A DNA stretch of 64,000 nucleotides from Thermoproteota archaeon (GTDB taxonomy: Archaea > Korarchaeota > JAOZGF01 > JAOZFZ01): NCBI GenBank assembly GCA_027492035.1, contig JAOZFT010000004.1:1-64000 (forward strand), given 5' to 3'. The notes under the pieces were generated by a model, which worked only from the letters and a program-made list of their open reading frames with translations, did not search any database and was not told where the DNA came from. Each line of letters starts with the position of its first letter. Position 1 is the stretch's first letter. The position numbers and the translations under genes were made by a program. Of the stretch, positions 36,881-45,351 are shown in pieces.

Positions 36881-37030
36881 GAGCATCCCCCCTTAAGTGA
36901 ACTTTCCCTTAACTTCTTTCTAAAACCACCTACTTTTTTATTTCCTTAAAAAAGGCTTTTTAAAAATTTTTAGGAAACATACACAAATTTTAGGCTTAAA
37001 ACCATCTAAGCCCTTCCTTAAACATCAATC

Positions 37031-37071
37031 CTCTACCGCTTTTTTCTTTTTGAAAAGAAAAAAGGAGGTAG
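37031..37071 (-). terminator. hairpin downstream of the ferredoxin gene
   Basis: Perfect 12-base arms CTTTTTTCTTTT (37039-37050) and AAAAGAAAAAAG (37053-37064) are flanked by a further CTACC/GGTAG pairing. A second small repeat, TAGGGG and CCCCTA, lies between it and the ferredoxin stop (37070-37090). Being 25-65 bases after the stop, this is a probable 3' end structure. Confidence 0.45.
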
Positions 37072-37095
37072 GGGCTCTTTGCACCCCTATGTCAT

Positions 37096-37284
37096 TTATT
37101 CAAGAGTTATTGATTCCGTTGGGCAGGACTCTACACAGGCATTACATTCGGTACAGCTTTCAGGATGAACTACAACAGATTTTTCATCCTTTATTTCGAA
37201 ACAGTTGGGATCTGCTGGACACACGCTTTCACAGACCCCACAACCAATACATGTTTCTGCATTCACAACAGGTTTTTTTGCCAT
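37096..37284 (-). CDS. 2[4Fe-4S] ferredoxin
   Basis: The protein has 62 residues with two cluster motifs: CIGCGVCESVCP and CTECNACVESCP. It is a small soluble electron carrier for oxidoreductases. The first motif is followed by an insert (ADPNCFEIKDEKS) with an extra Cys. GGGGGTG is 7 bases before the ATG. It is monocistronic. Confidence 0.93.
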   Translation of the reverse strand: MAKKPVVNAETCIGCGVCESVCPADPNCFEIKDEKSVVVHPESCTECNACVESCPTESITLE

Positions 37285-37502
37285 ACATCTTCACCCCCTT
37301 CTTTTTAAGTTCATCAGGTTTCAGAGAAATGAAAGGGATTGTTTAGGAAATTCTTTTGAGGAAGGTAATTGAATTTTATTTAAGTTTTTTGTATATATGT
37401 TTAGGGTTTGAATTTTTCCTTAGCTGTCTTCATTCAGGTTTAAAAACACTGAATAGGGCTTTTGTTGGTTATTTTTCTTTAGATGGAGGCTGAAGTGATA
37501 AA

Positions 37503-38090
37503 ATGATTTCAGCTATTGTTCTTGCAGCCGGCAAATCTGAAAGAATGGGTAAAAATAAGCTTTTGCTTGAAATTAATGGAGAAACCATGATTGAACACGT
37601 AATTAAGGCTTTGCAGGAATCAAAAGTTGAAGAGATAATTGCGGTGGTGGGCTTTTACGCAGAAGAACTCACAAAAATTTTGAAAAAGTATAACGTTAAG
37701 GTAGTATTTAATAAGGATTACGAGAAAGGAATGACTTCTTCATTTAAGAAAGGTGTTGAGAACTTAAGTAGGGAATGTGAAGCCTTCTTCTTGGTTTTAG
37801 GGGATCAACCTTTCATAAAAAAGGAAATAATTAATAAGTTGATAGAGAGGTACAGGGAGAGAAGGGCATTAATTGTTTCCCCTATCTACAAAGGTAAAAA
37901 GGGACATCCTGTTCTTTTCGATAAAAAATTGAAAAAGGAGATTCTAAGTTTAAAGGAGGAAGAAGTAGTTAGGGATATAATCCATAGGCATGTGGATGAT
38001 GTTTTGCTAGTTGAAGCCCCTATGAATGTTATTATGGATATTGACACAAAAGAAGATTATGAAAGAATTGTTAAGAAGTTGAAGAAGTAA
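37503..38090 (+). CDS. MocA-like nucleotidyltransferase (Mo cofactor)
   Basis: The protein has 195 residues. AIVLAAGKSERMGKNKLLLEING binds nucleotide, VVFNKDYEKGMTSSFKKGV and LVLGDQPFI follow, as in MocA/MobA-related cytidylyl- or guanylyltransferases that finish molybdenum or tungsten cofactors. It converges on an XdhC-like gene 4 bases away, the usual companion in molybdenum hydroxylase maturation. No such enzyme is encoded in the window. Confidence 0.78.
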   Translation: MISAIVLAAGKSERMGKNKLLLEINGETMIEHVIKALQESKVEEIIAVVGFYAEELTKILKKYNVKVVFNKDYEKGMTSSFKKGVENLSRECEAFFLVLGDQPFIKKEIINKLIERYRERRALIVSPIYKGKKGHPVLFDKKLKKEILSLKEEEVVRDIIHRHVDDVLLVEAPMNVIMDIDTKEDYERIVKKLKK

Positions 38091-38094
38091 TTAC

Positions 38095-38934
38095 TCACTT
38101 CCGTCTTTCCTTTATTATTTCAGCCATTGTAGAGACAGCTATTTCTTCTGGAGTTTCTGCATTTATGTCTAAACCCATTGGAGCCTTAATTCTCTCCAAA
38201 GCTTCTTCAGTAAATCCCTCGTTTCGAAGTTCAGAGAAAACAACTTTTGCTTTATGTTTACTTCCCAACATACCTATATATCTAACATTTTTCCTTAAAA
38301 TATTCCTTAGAATTTCTTTTGAAGGCTCCACTTCACCTAATGTTATAGCTATAAACACTTCTTCTCCTTCAGGTATTTCTTGTGAAGCTTGACTATAATT
38401 TTCATGTTTAATTGTTGCAAAGGGAATTTCTTCTTTACCAATTGATTCTTCCTCATCTATGACAGTGACTTCAAACCCTGATAAGGCACCTATTTTAGCT
38501 ATGGATTTACCTACATAGCTTCCCCCAAAGATGATTAATTTCGGTTTAGGTTTAACCACATCAACAAACACCTTTATTACGCCGCCACACACTAAACCTG
38601 TTTTCTTTCTCGTTTTATCTGTTAACATCAACTCCACAACAGAAGGTTTACCTTTCTTAAAGACTTCCAAAGCTTTCTTAACTATAAATTTTTCCACGCT
38701 CCACCCTCCAATTGTGCCATGACGTTCACCATTGCTTAAAACAATCATTTTCGCTCCAGGTTCACGGGGGGCAAACCCCCTTTTTTCAATCACTGTGCAA
38801 ATGGCGAAGCTTTCTCCTTTATTTAAAAGTTCTGTTGCTTTCTTGAAAATTTCTAGGTCAGAAACCCCTACTTCTGAAAGTATTTTTTCCAAAACAGTTC
38901 GCCCCGTTCTAAACCTCCCCAAAATAAAAAACAT
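38095..38934 (-). CDS. XdhC/CoxI-family maturation factor
   Basis: The protein has up to 279 residues. GESFAICTVIEKRGFAPREPGAKM and TGLVCGGVIKVFVDVV are the XdhC front half; LIIFGGSYVGKSIAKIGALSGFEV is the Rossmann-like back half and YIGMLGSKHKA closes the signature. XdhC proteins bind the molybdenum cofactor and hand it to hydroxylases. The ATG at 38934 lacks a ribosome site; a TTG 15 codons in has GGGG about 9 bases upstream, so the true protein may be shorter. Confidence 0.8.
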   Translation of the reverse strand: MFFILGRFRTGRTVLEKILSEVGVSDLEIFKKATELLNKGESFAICTVIEKRGFAPREPGAKMIVLSNGERHGTIGGWSVEKFIVKKALEVFKKGKPSVVELMLTDKTRKKTGLVCGGVIKVFVDVVKPKPKLIIFGGSYVGKSIAKIGALSGFEVTVIDEEESIGKEEIPFATIKHENYSQASQEIPEGEEVFIAITLGEVEPSKEILRNILRKNVRYIGMLGSKHKAKVVFSELRNEGFTEEALERIKAPMGLDINAETPEEIAVSTMAEIIKERRK

Positions 38935-39041
38935 TAAAAAAGATAAATAAAGTAGCTGTTCCTTTTCCAGGTTCGAGGAAAAATTAAAAAGTTAAATTAG
39001 TTCCTAAAACCTTTAAATTTTTAAGGGAATGTTAAGCTTCA

Positions 39042-39070
39042 GAAATTCAGAGGAGACGTCTCAGAATTTC
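39042..39070. promoter_or_regulatory. imperfect palindrome between divergent genes
   Basis: The centre is the perfect palindrome GAGACGTCTC (39053-39062), enclosed by GAAATTC (39042-39048) and GAATTTC (39064-39070). The spacing is slightly asymmetric. It lies between the XdhC-like gene and the large coiled-coil gene, 56 bases upstream of the latter, and could be an operator. Confidence 0.35.
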
Positions 39071-39125
39071 GCGAGACTTTTTTGGGAATATTAAAGTTTT
39101 TCTTTTGTTTATGGAATTAGTTTAA

Positions 39126-41825
39126 ATGGAGAAGATAGGAGTGTACAGCAATAGGGGTAATATTGGAAGCCGTGTCTTTCTGAAAAAGATAATAGTAGCT
39201 TCTTTGTTAAGTTTGCTCTTGCTTCAACCAGTTCTGAATTGTTCCTCACTCCAGAATAAACCATACCATGTTTTGGTTCAAGAAGTACAGGATTACTTAT
39301 TAGCACTACAGCAAAACGACGGTTCTTTAAATATTGAAACGAGACTTTATCCTGTAATTGCCTCTTTTCTTTCAGAAATGAGGGAAAACTTCAAAAGTGG
39401 AACTTCTTCCGATGCTTTAAAGGCACTGAAAAATTACATAGTTAACAACTACTGCGAAGACGGGAAATGGAAGAAAGGGGTTTCCATAGAAACAATGATT
39501 TATTTAGCTAATGCCCTGGTTTCCACCATTACTTCACAGGAGGCTTCAGAAATAGAGTCCTTAGTAAACGATGCAGCATCAAAAATTTTGAATTATTTCG
39601 AGAAGCCAGGCAACGAAGAGTTTTTCTTCCAAAAAAGCGACTTGGTTTTCGAAGCTACTCACCTATTTAGTCATTATCTCAGATTGAAAAGTGTAACTAA
39701 GGCTTCTGAGGCTTTAGTTACAGTTCTAGGGGACATATTGAAGAGGCAATCAAACAATGGAAACTGGATAAATACGGAAGGAAATGAAGATACAATTTAT
39801 ACCACATCAAAAATGCTCCAGTGCCTAATTGAAATAAATGAAGCTATGCCTGCCGAAAAAAACATTAAAGCTATGGAAAGGGCAACAGATTGGCTAATCC
39901 TCAACAGAAACAGGAATGGAGGGTGGGGAGCCGCTAACTCCTACACAGGCTTAGTAATGGATGCCCTTATTAATTCCCACTTAGGATACGGCTTGGTTAA
40001 TCTTTCATCCCTAGCAAAGATTGCTGACGACTTGGAAAAACTACGCAACCCGTCTGGAGGCTGGTCTTTAGGCCCCACATTCCATAAATCAACAGCCATT
40101 CTTGCAAAAGCTTACTTAATTATTTTTAACGAATCCTTAAATCTTAAATATTACGTTAACTCTTATACAGGGATATCATTCCTCGTTAATGAGTGGTACC
40201 TGAATAGATGGGAAGAAAAGGATCAAATTAGATCTGTGAGTGAAATAGGGTCAATTCTGCTTTTCTACTCAAATTATTTACTTAAAACGTTGAATAGCCT
40301 TTATTTCGAAACAGAGGAAGTAACAAGTGAAGTTTCTTCTAAAATCTCCTTCTTAAAAGAAAAGACAGATTTAGAGTTATCTCTCTATATTAAAAAGTTT
40401 AATATGAGCAATGGATTAAAGAAAGAAAGTAGAGACGCTGCATTAAGGAATGATTGGAACCTTTCAGTTAGGAGAATTTATGAAGCTTACAACCAACTTA
40501 CATCCCTAAACAGTGAACTTTCAGAATCAATAAATGAAACCAGGAAGAAAGCAGCAAATGATTACCAAGAAATAGAAACCTCAATCAATGCCTTAAATCT
40601 TTCCTCAAAAGAAAGAAGCGAACTTAACACCTTGCTTAACCAGCTTTATGAAGCATTGACGCAGGAGAATTATAAATTATTTAATAAATTAAAGGAAGAG
40701 ATCTTGGAAAACATTAGAAGCATTACAAAAAAGGGGTTAACAAGTGAACAGCTTACATTCCTCAAAAAAATTCAAGAAATAAACAACTCACTAATTAAGT
40801 TAAGAGAAGAAGCAATATATGCTGAAAAAAGAGGAATGTCTGTCCAGAAGGTTTTAAACCTAACTTGTGAAGTCAACAAAACAATTAAAGATGCGTTAAG
40901 CTATATTTACTTAAATGAAACAAAAAAAGCTTCACTTTTGATTAAAAACTCAACAAGTGAACTAGTGAATGCAAATTATACCTTAAAGTTAAGTGAAGAA
41001 ACATTTAATTCAATCCAAACCGCTAAGAATAAACTTCTGAACATCTCAAGCCAATTGGTGCAGTTGAAAATCAGGGGATATGAAACAAAAGAAATAGAAT
41101 CCCTTAAAAACGACTCATTAATCTTGTTAAGTTTAGCGGAAGAGAAATATCGAAGTGAAGACTTTAATGGTTCAAAACTGCTTTTAACGAGAGTGGACAG
41201 TAAAATCAATGAAATACAAGACAAAATAAATAATTTATCAACCGCACAGCCTTTATTAAATACTTTTCTACTATACATCATCTTAATACCTGCAGCAGCT
41301 GCTGTTTTAGCGATAACGGTTCTTCTACTAAAAAAGAAACAAGTTTCAGTTCTTAAAAAAGAAGAAGAAACTGAAGAATTAAAAGTTGATTTAGAATTCC
41401 CTACTTCTTTGAGGACGAAACTACCCCTTGAAGAAAAAGAAAAGTTTTATAGGAGGGAAATACCTGAGGCTTTAATGTTACCTTTTTTGGAGGAAATAAA
41501 CTTGAGCGAAGAAAGAAGAAAAGTTAAGGAAATGCTTCAAGTAATTTCTAAAATAGCCAAGGAAGTTAATGTGGAAGCTATTAAAGACAGCATTTCAACA
41601 CTTGAGGATAACTTAGAAAAAATAACTTCTGAACAAAAAAGATTAAGTTCATTGCTTAGCAAAGCACCACCGGAAGAGAAAAAAATTTACTCAACCAGAA
41701 TAAGGGAACTGGATGAAAAAGCAAGAAGAATAACTCAAGTTTTAATTCTGAAAAGAATCCAGTTGGAGATAGGGGAAAGAACCAGGGATATAATTTCAAA
41801 TGTTAAATCCTTACTTTACAAGTAG
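39126..41825 (+). CDS. large toroid/coiled-coil membrane protein
   Basis: The protein has 899 residues. An N-terminal signal or anchor (about 18-38) is followed by repeats resembling prenyltransferase/squalene-cyclase alpha-toroids: NDGSLNIETRL, GNWINTEGNEDT, NRNGGWGAANSYTGL and NPSGGWSLGPTF (residues 60-320). Next is a long helical, coiled-coil region (about 390-710), a membrane segment at about 715-738 (YIILIPAAAAVLAITVLLL) and a cytoplasmic coiled coil to the end. The toroid would sit outside the cell. Function unknown; signalling or envelope scaffolding is guesswork. The stop is duplicated: two in-frame TAG within a 12-bp tandem repeat. Confidence 0.6.
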   Translation: MEKIGVYSNRGNIGSRVFLKKIIVASLLSLLLLQPVLNCSSLQNKPYHVLVQEVQDYLLALQQNDGSLNIETRLYPVIASFLSEMRENFKSGTSSDALKALKNYIVNNYCEDGKWKKGVSIETMIYLANALVSTITSQEASEIESLVNDAASKILNYFEKPGNEEFFFQKSDLVFEATHLFSHYLRLKSVTKASEALVTVLGDILKRQSNNGNWINTEGNEDTIYTTSKMLQCLIEINEAMPAEKNIKAMERATDWLILNRNRNGGWGAANSYTGLVMDALINSHLGYGLVNLSSLAKIADDLEKLRNPSGGWSLGPTFHKSTAILAKAYLIIFNESLNLKYYVNSYTGISFLVNEWYLNRWEEKDQIRSVSEIGSILLFYSNYLLKTLNSLYFETEEVTSEVSSKISFLKEKTDLELSLYIKKFNMSNGLKKESRDAALRNDWNLSVRRIYEAYNQLTSLNSELSESINETRKKAANDYQEIETSINALNLSSKERSELNTLLNQLYEALTQENYKLFNKLKEEILENIRSITKKGLTSEQLTFLKKIQEINNSLIKLREEAIYAEKRGMSVQKVLNLTCEVNKTIKDALSYIYLNETKKASLLIKNSTSELVNANYTLKLSEETFNSIQTAKNKLLNISSQLVQLKIRGYETKEIESLKNDSLILLSLAEEKYRSEDFNGSKLLLTRVDSKINEIQDKINNLSTAQPLLNTFLLYIILIPAAAAVLAITVLLLKKKQVSVLKKEEETEELKVDLEFPTSLRTKLPLEEKEKFYRREIPEALMLPFLEEINLSEERRKVKEMLQVISKIAKEVNVEAIKDSISTLEDNLEKITSEQKRLSSLLSKAPPEEKKIYSTRIRELDEKARRITQVLILKRIQLEIGERTRDIISNVKSLLYK

Positions 41826-41915
41826 TTTTACAAGTAGAATTACTTGCGAGAGGATAAGGAACAAAAGAATATTTAAACACAAAAAAGCTTAGCAAAAAGG
41901 AAAGAGGGGGTTCTT

Positions 41916-42650
41916 TTGAATGAATACTGCTTCTACCTAAACAAAGTAATTAAGCAAAAAATAGATGAGACAGTGAGGTGGAGGTTTTACAGGTATGGGA
42001 AAGGGGAACATAAGGGACCTAAGTTAAAAATAAACGTAACAGAAAAGAGGATAAATGTAAAAGCTAGTTTCATGTATGAAAACCTTATTGAGTGGATATA
42101 TATCCAACTCACAAGGAAAGAAAAACATAAAATAAAAGGTAATATCGAATCCTACTTTAACCTGGAAGAGTTACTGCCTGAAACTAAATTAACCAAAAAA
42201 ATAAGAAAAACCGCCCAGAAACAAATCCTCAAAATAGATGACGAAATAACTTTAACTCAACTGAAAACCCTCTTTTCAAAAGTAGCGCCTTTCTCATACA
42301 TGTTTCTTTCACTTCAACCTGTTGAGAAAGGGGAGATAGAGAAAGTTAAGACAAAAAAGAAATTCCCTAAACCTGAAAAGCTTTTAGAACCTGAACTAAG
42401 CTTCACCTCAGCAACTTTTCCATATTCACAAGAGAACTTGGTTTTTATTACTGAATTAGTTGCACCTGACTTCACAACACCTAAAATCTTTAAAGAATTC
42501 ATGATTGAAAACGAGTTCAACATTTTAGAATTTATACCTCCAGAGAAAGGAGAAGTCACAAGAAAAACTGTTAAAAGGAAAACAGAAATAAAAAGGAAAC
42601 TAACAGTCGACAAATACACCAAAGAGAGAAAAGTTTCAGTAGTTATTTGA
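41916..42650 (+). CDS. hypothetical protein after the toroid gene
   Basis: The protein has 244 residues and I do not recognise it. It starts with NEYCFYLNKVIKQKIDETVRW, is rich in Lys and Glu, and has strands around KLKINVTEKRINVKASF. No membrane segment or signal. The last 40 residues are very basic (RKTVKRKTEIKRKL), suggesting binding to nucleic acid or membrane surface. TTG start with GAGGGGG five bases upstream. It follows the toroid gene by 90 bases. Confidence 0.55.
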   Translation: MNEYCFYLNKVIKQKIDETVRWRFYRYGKGEHKGPKLKINVTEKRINVKASFMYENLIEWIYIQLTRKEKHKIKGNIESYFNLEELLPETKLTKKIRKTAQKQILKIDDEITLTQLKTLFSKVAPFSYMFLSLQPVEKGEIEKVKTKKKFPKPEKLLEPELSFTSATFPYSQENLVFITELVAPDFTTPKIFKEFMIENEFNILEFIPPEKGEVTRKTVKRKTEIKRKLTVDKYTKERKVSVVI

Positions 42651-42858
42651 CAAGAAGAATATTTAATGGGAAAGAGAATACCTTTAGAGCTTTTGACGTG
42701 AATTTTAAGTCTATAATGCCTTAAAAACAACTAAATGAACGGTAAATGTGCAAAAAGCATGGTAAAGTTGCTTTTTTCCACCCTTCAATTTTTAAATGAA
42801 GAAACCCCTTTACGATTAAAAGATTCTTCTTTTAATTCAAGGAGGAGGCAAGAAAGGT

Positions 42859-44148
42859 ATGATGCTTAAATCTACCTTAATGTTTGATTACGCCAGTTGG
42901 ACTAAAAGAATACCGGAAAACATAATAAGAAAACTTTTAAAATACAAAACTAGGTATTACTTTGCCGGCGGAAAACCAGGCATTTTGCCCACAGAAATCT
43001 TTGCAAGAATTTTGGTTGATTTAGGGGTTAACCAGTTTCAAAAACTTTTAAATGGAAAGGAAAGGGAAATTGTGGAGGAGTATAATTACGGACCCACAAG
43101 TGGATTGGATTCATTTAAGGAAGTACTAAGTAAATTTTTGAAGGAACACGACAGGTTAAGGGTTCCTCCTGAAAATATAGTTATAACTACTGGTTCACAG
43201 CAATCAATTTATGCTCTACTAGACTCCTTAATAGATCCTGGAGACGTAGTTTTATCTTCTAACCCTACCTACCTTGGATTCATGAATGTAGCTGAAAAAC
43301 TTCAAGCTAAAATTGTAACGTTGCCAACTGATGAGGAAGGGGTAGTGACAGATTACCTTGAAAAAATATATGATGAAACAGTTAAAGAGTTAGGGAAGAA
43401 ACCTGAAATCATTTACGTAATCCCGGATTCAGATAATCCCACAGGAACCACTTTGCCTTTGAAGAGAAGAAAAGCCCTTTTCAACTTTGCAGCTGAAAAC
43501 AACATTTTAGTAATGGAGGATGCAGCCTATAGGGAGATTCAATTTAGGAAAAAAATTCCTCCAATGAAAAGTTTCGACGAGGAAAACAAGCTAGTTGCTT
43601 ACTTACGTACCTCTTCAAAAGAGGCTGCACCGTTCAGAGTAGCTTACAATGTAATTCCAGAAGGATTAATTAAAGAAGTAATAAAGGCAAAGGGATACTA
43701 TGATCTTTGCACCGCAAAAATACTGCAAAAAATACTTGAGATATATTACTCAAAATATATTGATTTAGTGCTGCCTAAGACTGTAAAAAGGTATAGGGAG
43801 AGATGTGAAGCCATGTGTAAATCCTTAGATGAATCATTTCCTGAAGGGGTGAGAACAGACCCGAAAGGAGGCTTCTTTGTTTGGTTTAGGTCAGCAAAGA
43901 AATTTAATGCATCCAAACTTCTTGTGGAGGAAGCCATTCCGAATGATGTTGCTTACGTCCCTGGGGAAGCATTTTTCACAACATATGGTTACTTTTACAA
44001 CCCAGACATTAATAAATTAGAAAGAACGAAACCAAGAAAGAATACAATGCGGCTAAGCTTTTCTTACATGACACCTGGAGAAATAAGAGAAGGAGTAAAA
44101 AAACTTGGAACAATCTTAACCGAAAAAATCGATAAATACTTAACTTAA
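42859..44148 (+). CDS. PLP-dependent class I/II aminotransferase
   Basis: The protein has 429 residues. EYNYGPTSGLDSFKEVL, ITTGSQQSIYALLDSL, PDSDNPTGTT and the cofactor lysine in RTSSKEAAPFRVAY match the LysN/2-aminoadipate or aromatic aminotransferase type (MocR-like core without a DNA-binding domain). The amino acid used is undetermined. An insert near YGYFYNPDINKLERTKPRK is seen close to the C-terminus. GGAGGAGG is 10 bases before the ATG. Confidence 0.83.
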   Translation: MMLKSTLMFDYASWTKRIPENIIRKLLKYKTRYYFAGGKPGILPTEIFARILVDLGVNQFQKLLNGKEREIVEEYNYGPTSGLDSFKEVLSKFLKEHDRLRVPPENIVITTGSQQSIYALLDSLIDPGDVVLSSNPTYLGFMNVAEKLQAKIVTLPTDEEGVVTDYLEKIYDETVKELGKKPEIIYVIPDSDNPTGTTLPLKRRKALFNFAAENNILVMEDAAYREIQFRKKIPPMKSFDEENKLVAYLRTSSKEAAPFRVAYNVIPEGLIKEVIKAKGYYDLCTAKILQKILEIYYSKYIDLVLPKTVKRYRERCEAMCKSLDESFPEGVRTDPKGGFFVWFRSAKKFNASKLLVEEAIPNDVAYVPGEAFFTTYGYFYNPDINKLERTKPRKNTMRLSFSYMTPGEIREGVKKLGTILTEKIDKYLT

Positions 44149-44247
44149 AACACTTAGATCTTAAAAAGAGGTAAGGCCAAAGCTTCTTCAGTAATAAAGA
44201 TTATTTCTTGTTTTAAATTGGAAAACCGTAACATTTTTAAAATTAAA

Positions 44248-44272
44248 TATTGGTTGGATTATCCAGCCAATA
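44248..44272. promoter_or_regulatory. 25-bp palindromic operator candidate
   Basis: Arms of 11 bases, TATTGGTTGGA (44248-44258) and TCCAGCCAATA (44262-44272), match with a single T/C difference around the centre TTA. It lies immediately downstream of a TATA-like AATTAAATAT (44241-44250), at the expected transcription start of the DUF4430/ECF pair. A repressor bound there would block initiation. Confidence 0.5.
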
Positions 44273-44315
44273 ATTTATGCAACACTTTTTAATTTTGAAG
44301 GAGGTTCTTGGAGAA

Positions 44316-44756
44316 ATGGATAGGGGAACTCAAATAGCTATTTCATTAACCATAGTAGCTATTCTATTTTCATCTTTTGCTTTAATACATTCCCAGCAAG
44401 GCATTAACAGAGTAGAGAAAAGGTTGAATGAGTTAGAGTCTTTACTTTTAGTGAAAGCAGAAATAATTATAGATTACGGAAACGGTACAAAAACAACCTC
44501 CACAGTGGAGTTACCTAAAAATTCAACACTTCTTGATGCATTGAGAAAAGTAGCTGTGACTGAGGAAAAGAAATTTGATTTCGGAATTTTGGTGGAGTCA
44601 ATTAATGGTGTTAAGAATAATCCTTCAACCAAAAAGTTCTGGATTTGGTATATTTTCCAAAATAACCAGTGGAAAATGGGGCAAGTTGGTGCAGATCAAG
44701 AAATACTGCAAAATAATGCTAAGTATAAGTGGTCCTACGAGGCATATTCTTCCTAA
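44316..44756 (+). CDS. membrane-anchored DUF4430 protein
   Basis: The protein has 146 residues. Residues 8-25 are a membrane anchor, followed by a short coiled region and the DUF4430 domain: STLLDALRKVA, LVESINGVKNN, WIWYIFQNNQWKMGQVGAD. DUF4430 resembles the C-terminal domain of cobalamin-binding transcobalamin and is often found beside ECF transporters. The ATG at 44316 has GGAGGT about 10 bases upstream; a start at 44277 is less likely. It should act outside the membrane, capturing a ligand for the S-component gene that follows. Confidence 0.75.
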   Translation: MDRGTQIAISLTIVAILFSSFALIHSQQGINRVEKRLNELESLLLVKAEIIIDYGNGTKTTSTVELPKNSTLLDALRKVAVTEEKKFDFGILVESINGVKNNPSTKKFWIWYIFQNNQWKMGQVGADQEILQNNAKYKWSYEAYSS

Positions 44757-44790
44757 CTTTCCATTCATAAAAGGGGGTAGTAGTTTTTCT

Positions 44791-45327
44791 ATGATTGAAA
44801 ACTACACTAAAAAATTGTCTTTAGTGACTGTTCTAAGTTCTTTAGCTATTGCCTTAGAGATTGTAAAGTCTATTTCTCCCGGGGGATTTGTCTTATTAGC
44901 TGGCATAGAACCTGTTACTCTGTTAGTTGCTTTGGGAGGAACATTACTGGGCCCTCTTTACGGTTTTTTTCAGGGTTTAGTGACAAACCTGCTTTACAGT
45001 TTTTTCTTAGGGGTGTCTGTTATTTTACCCTTTACAGCCTTAGGTTTCGGATTGATTGGTTTCTTGGCTGGTTTACTGCAAAAGTACTTAAAAAATGATA
45101 ACCAAGTTATTTTGGGTTTAATGGGATTTTCTTATTCCCTGCTTTTCGACCTTTTAACAAATATCGCCCATGCTTTCCTGTTCAATATTCCAATTGAAGT
45201 ATCGCTAATAGCTGGTTTTCTACTTCCCCCATTTATAGGCGTAAAGCACTTGATAAGTAATTTCATTCTTTTCTCCTTTGTTTTCCCTATCCTTAAAAAG
45301 AAAATAGAGTTAATTGTAGGTGTTTAA
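44791..45327 (+). CDS. ECF transporter S component
   Basis: The protein has 178 residues, six hydrophobic segments, with FVLLAGIEPVTLLVALGGTLLGPLYGFFQGLVTNLLYSF and PFTALGFGLIGFLAGLL as typical S-component blocks. It binds a vitamin or related substrate; the energising ATPases and T component are not in the window. It begins 35 bases after the DUF4430 gene, as in ECF vitamin-uptake units. Longer upstream frames overlap DUF4430 and are unlikely. Confidence 0.75.
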   Translation: MIENYTKKLSLVTVLSSLAIALEIVKSISPGGFVLLAGIEPVTLLVALGGTLLGPLYGFFQGLVTNLLYSFFLGVSVILPFTALGFGLIGFLAGLLQKYLKNDNQVILGLMGFSYSLLFDLLTNIAHAFLFNIPIEVSLIAGFLLPPFIGVKHLISNFILFSFVFPILKKKIELIVGV

Positions 45328-45351
45328 GCAAAGTAGTTTAGCCATGTAAAG

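Noticed and set aside
41814..41840. Tandem repeat with two in-frame TAG stops at the toroid gene end
   Set aside because: A 12-bp duplication at the stop is odd, but recoding is not indicated by any conserved frame downstream.
44575..44790. Long N-terminal extension of the ECF S component
   Set aside because: It lies inside the DUF4430 gene in another frame; the ATG at 44791 gives a normal-length protein.
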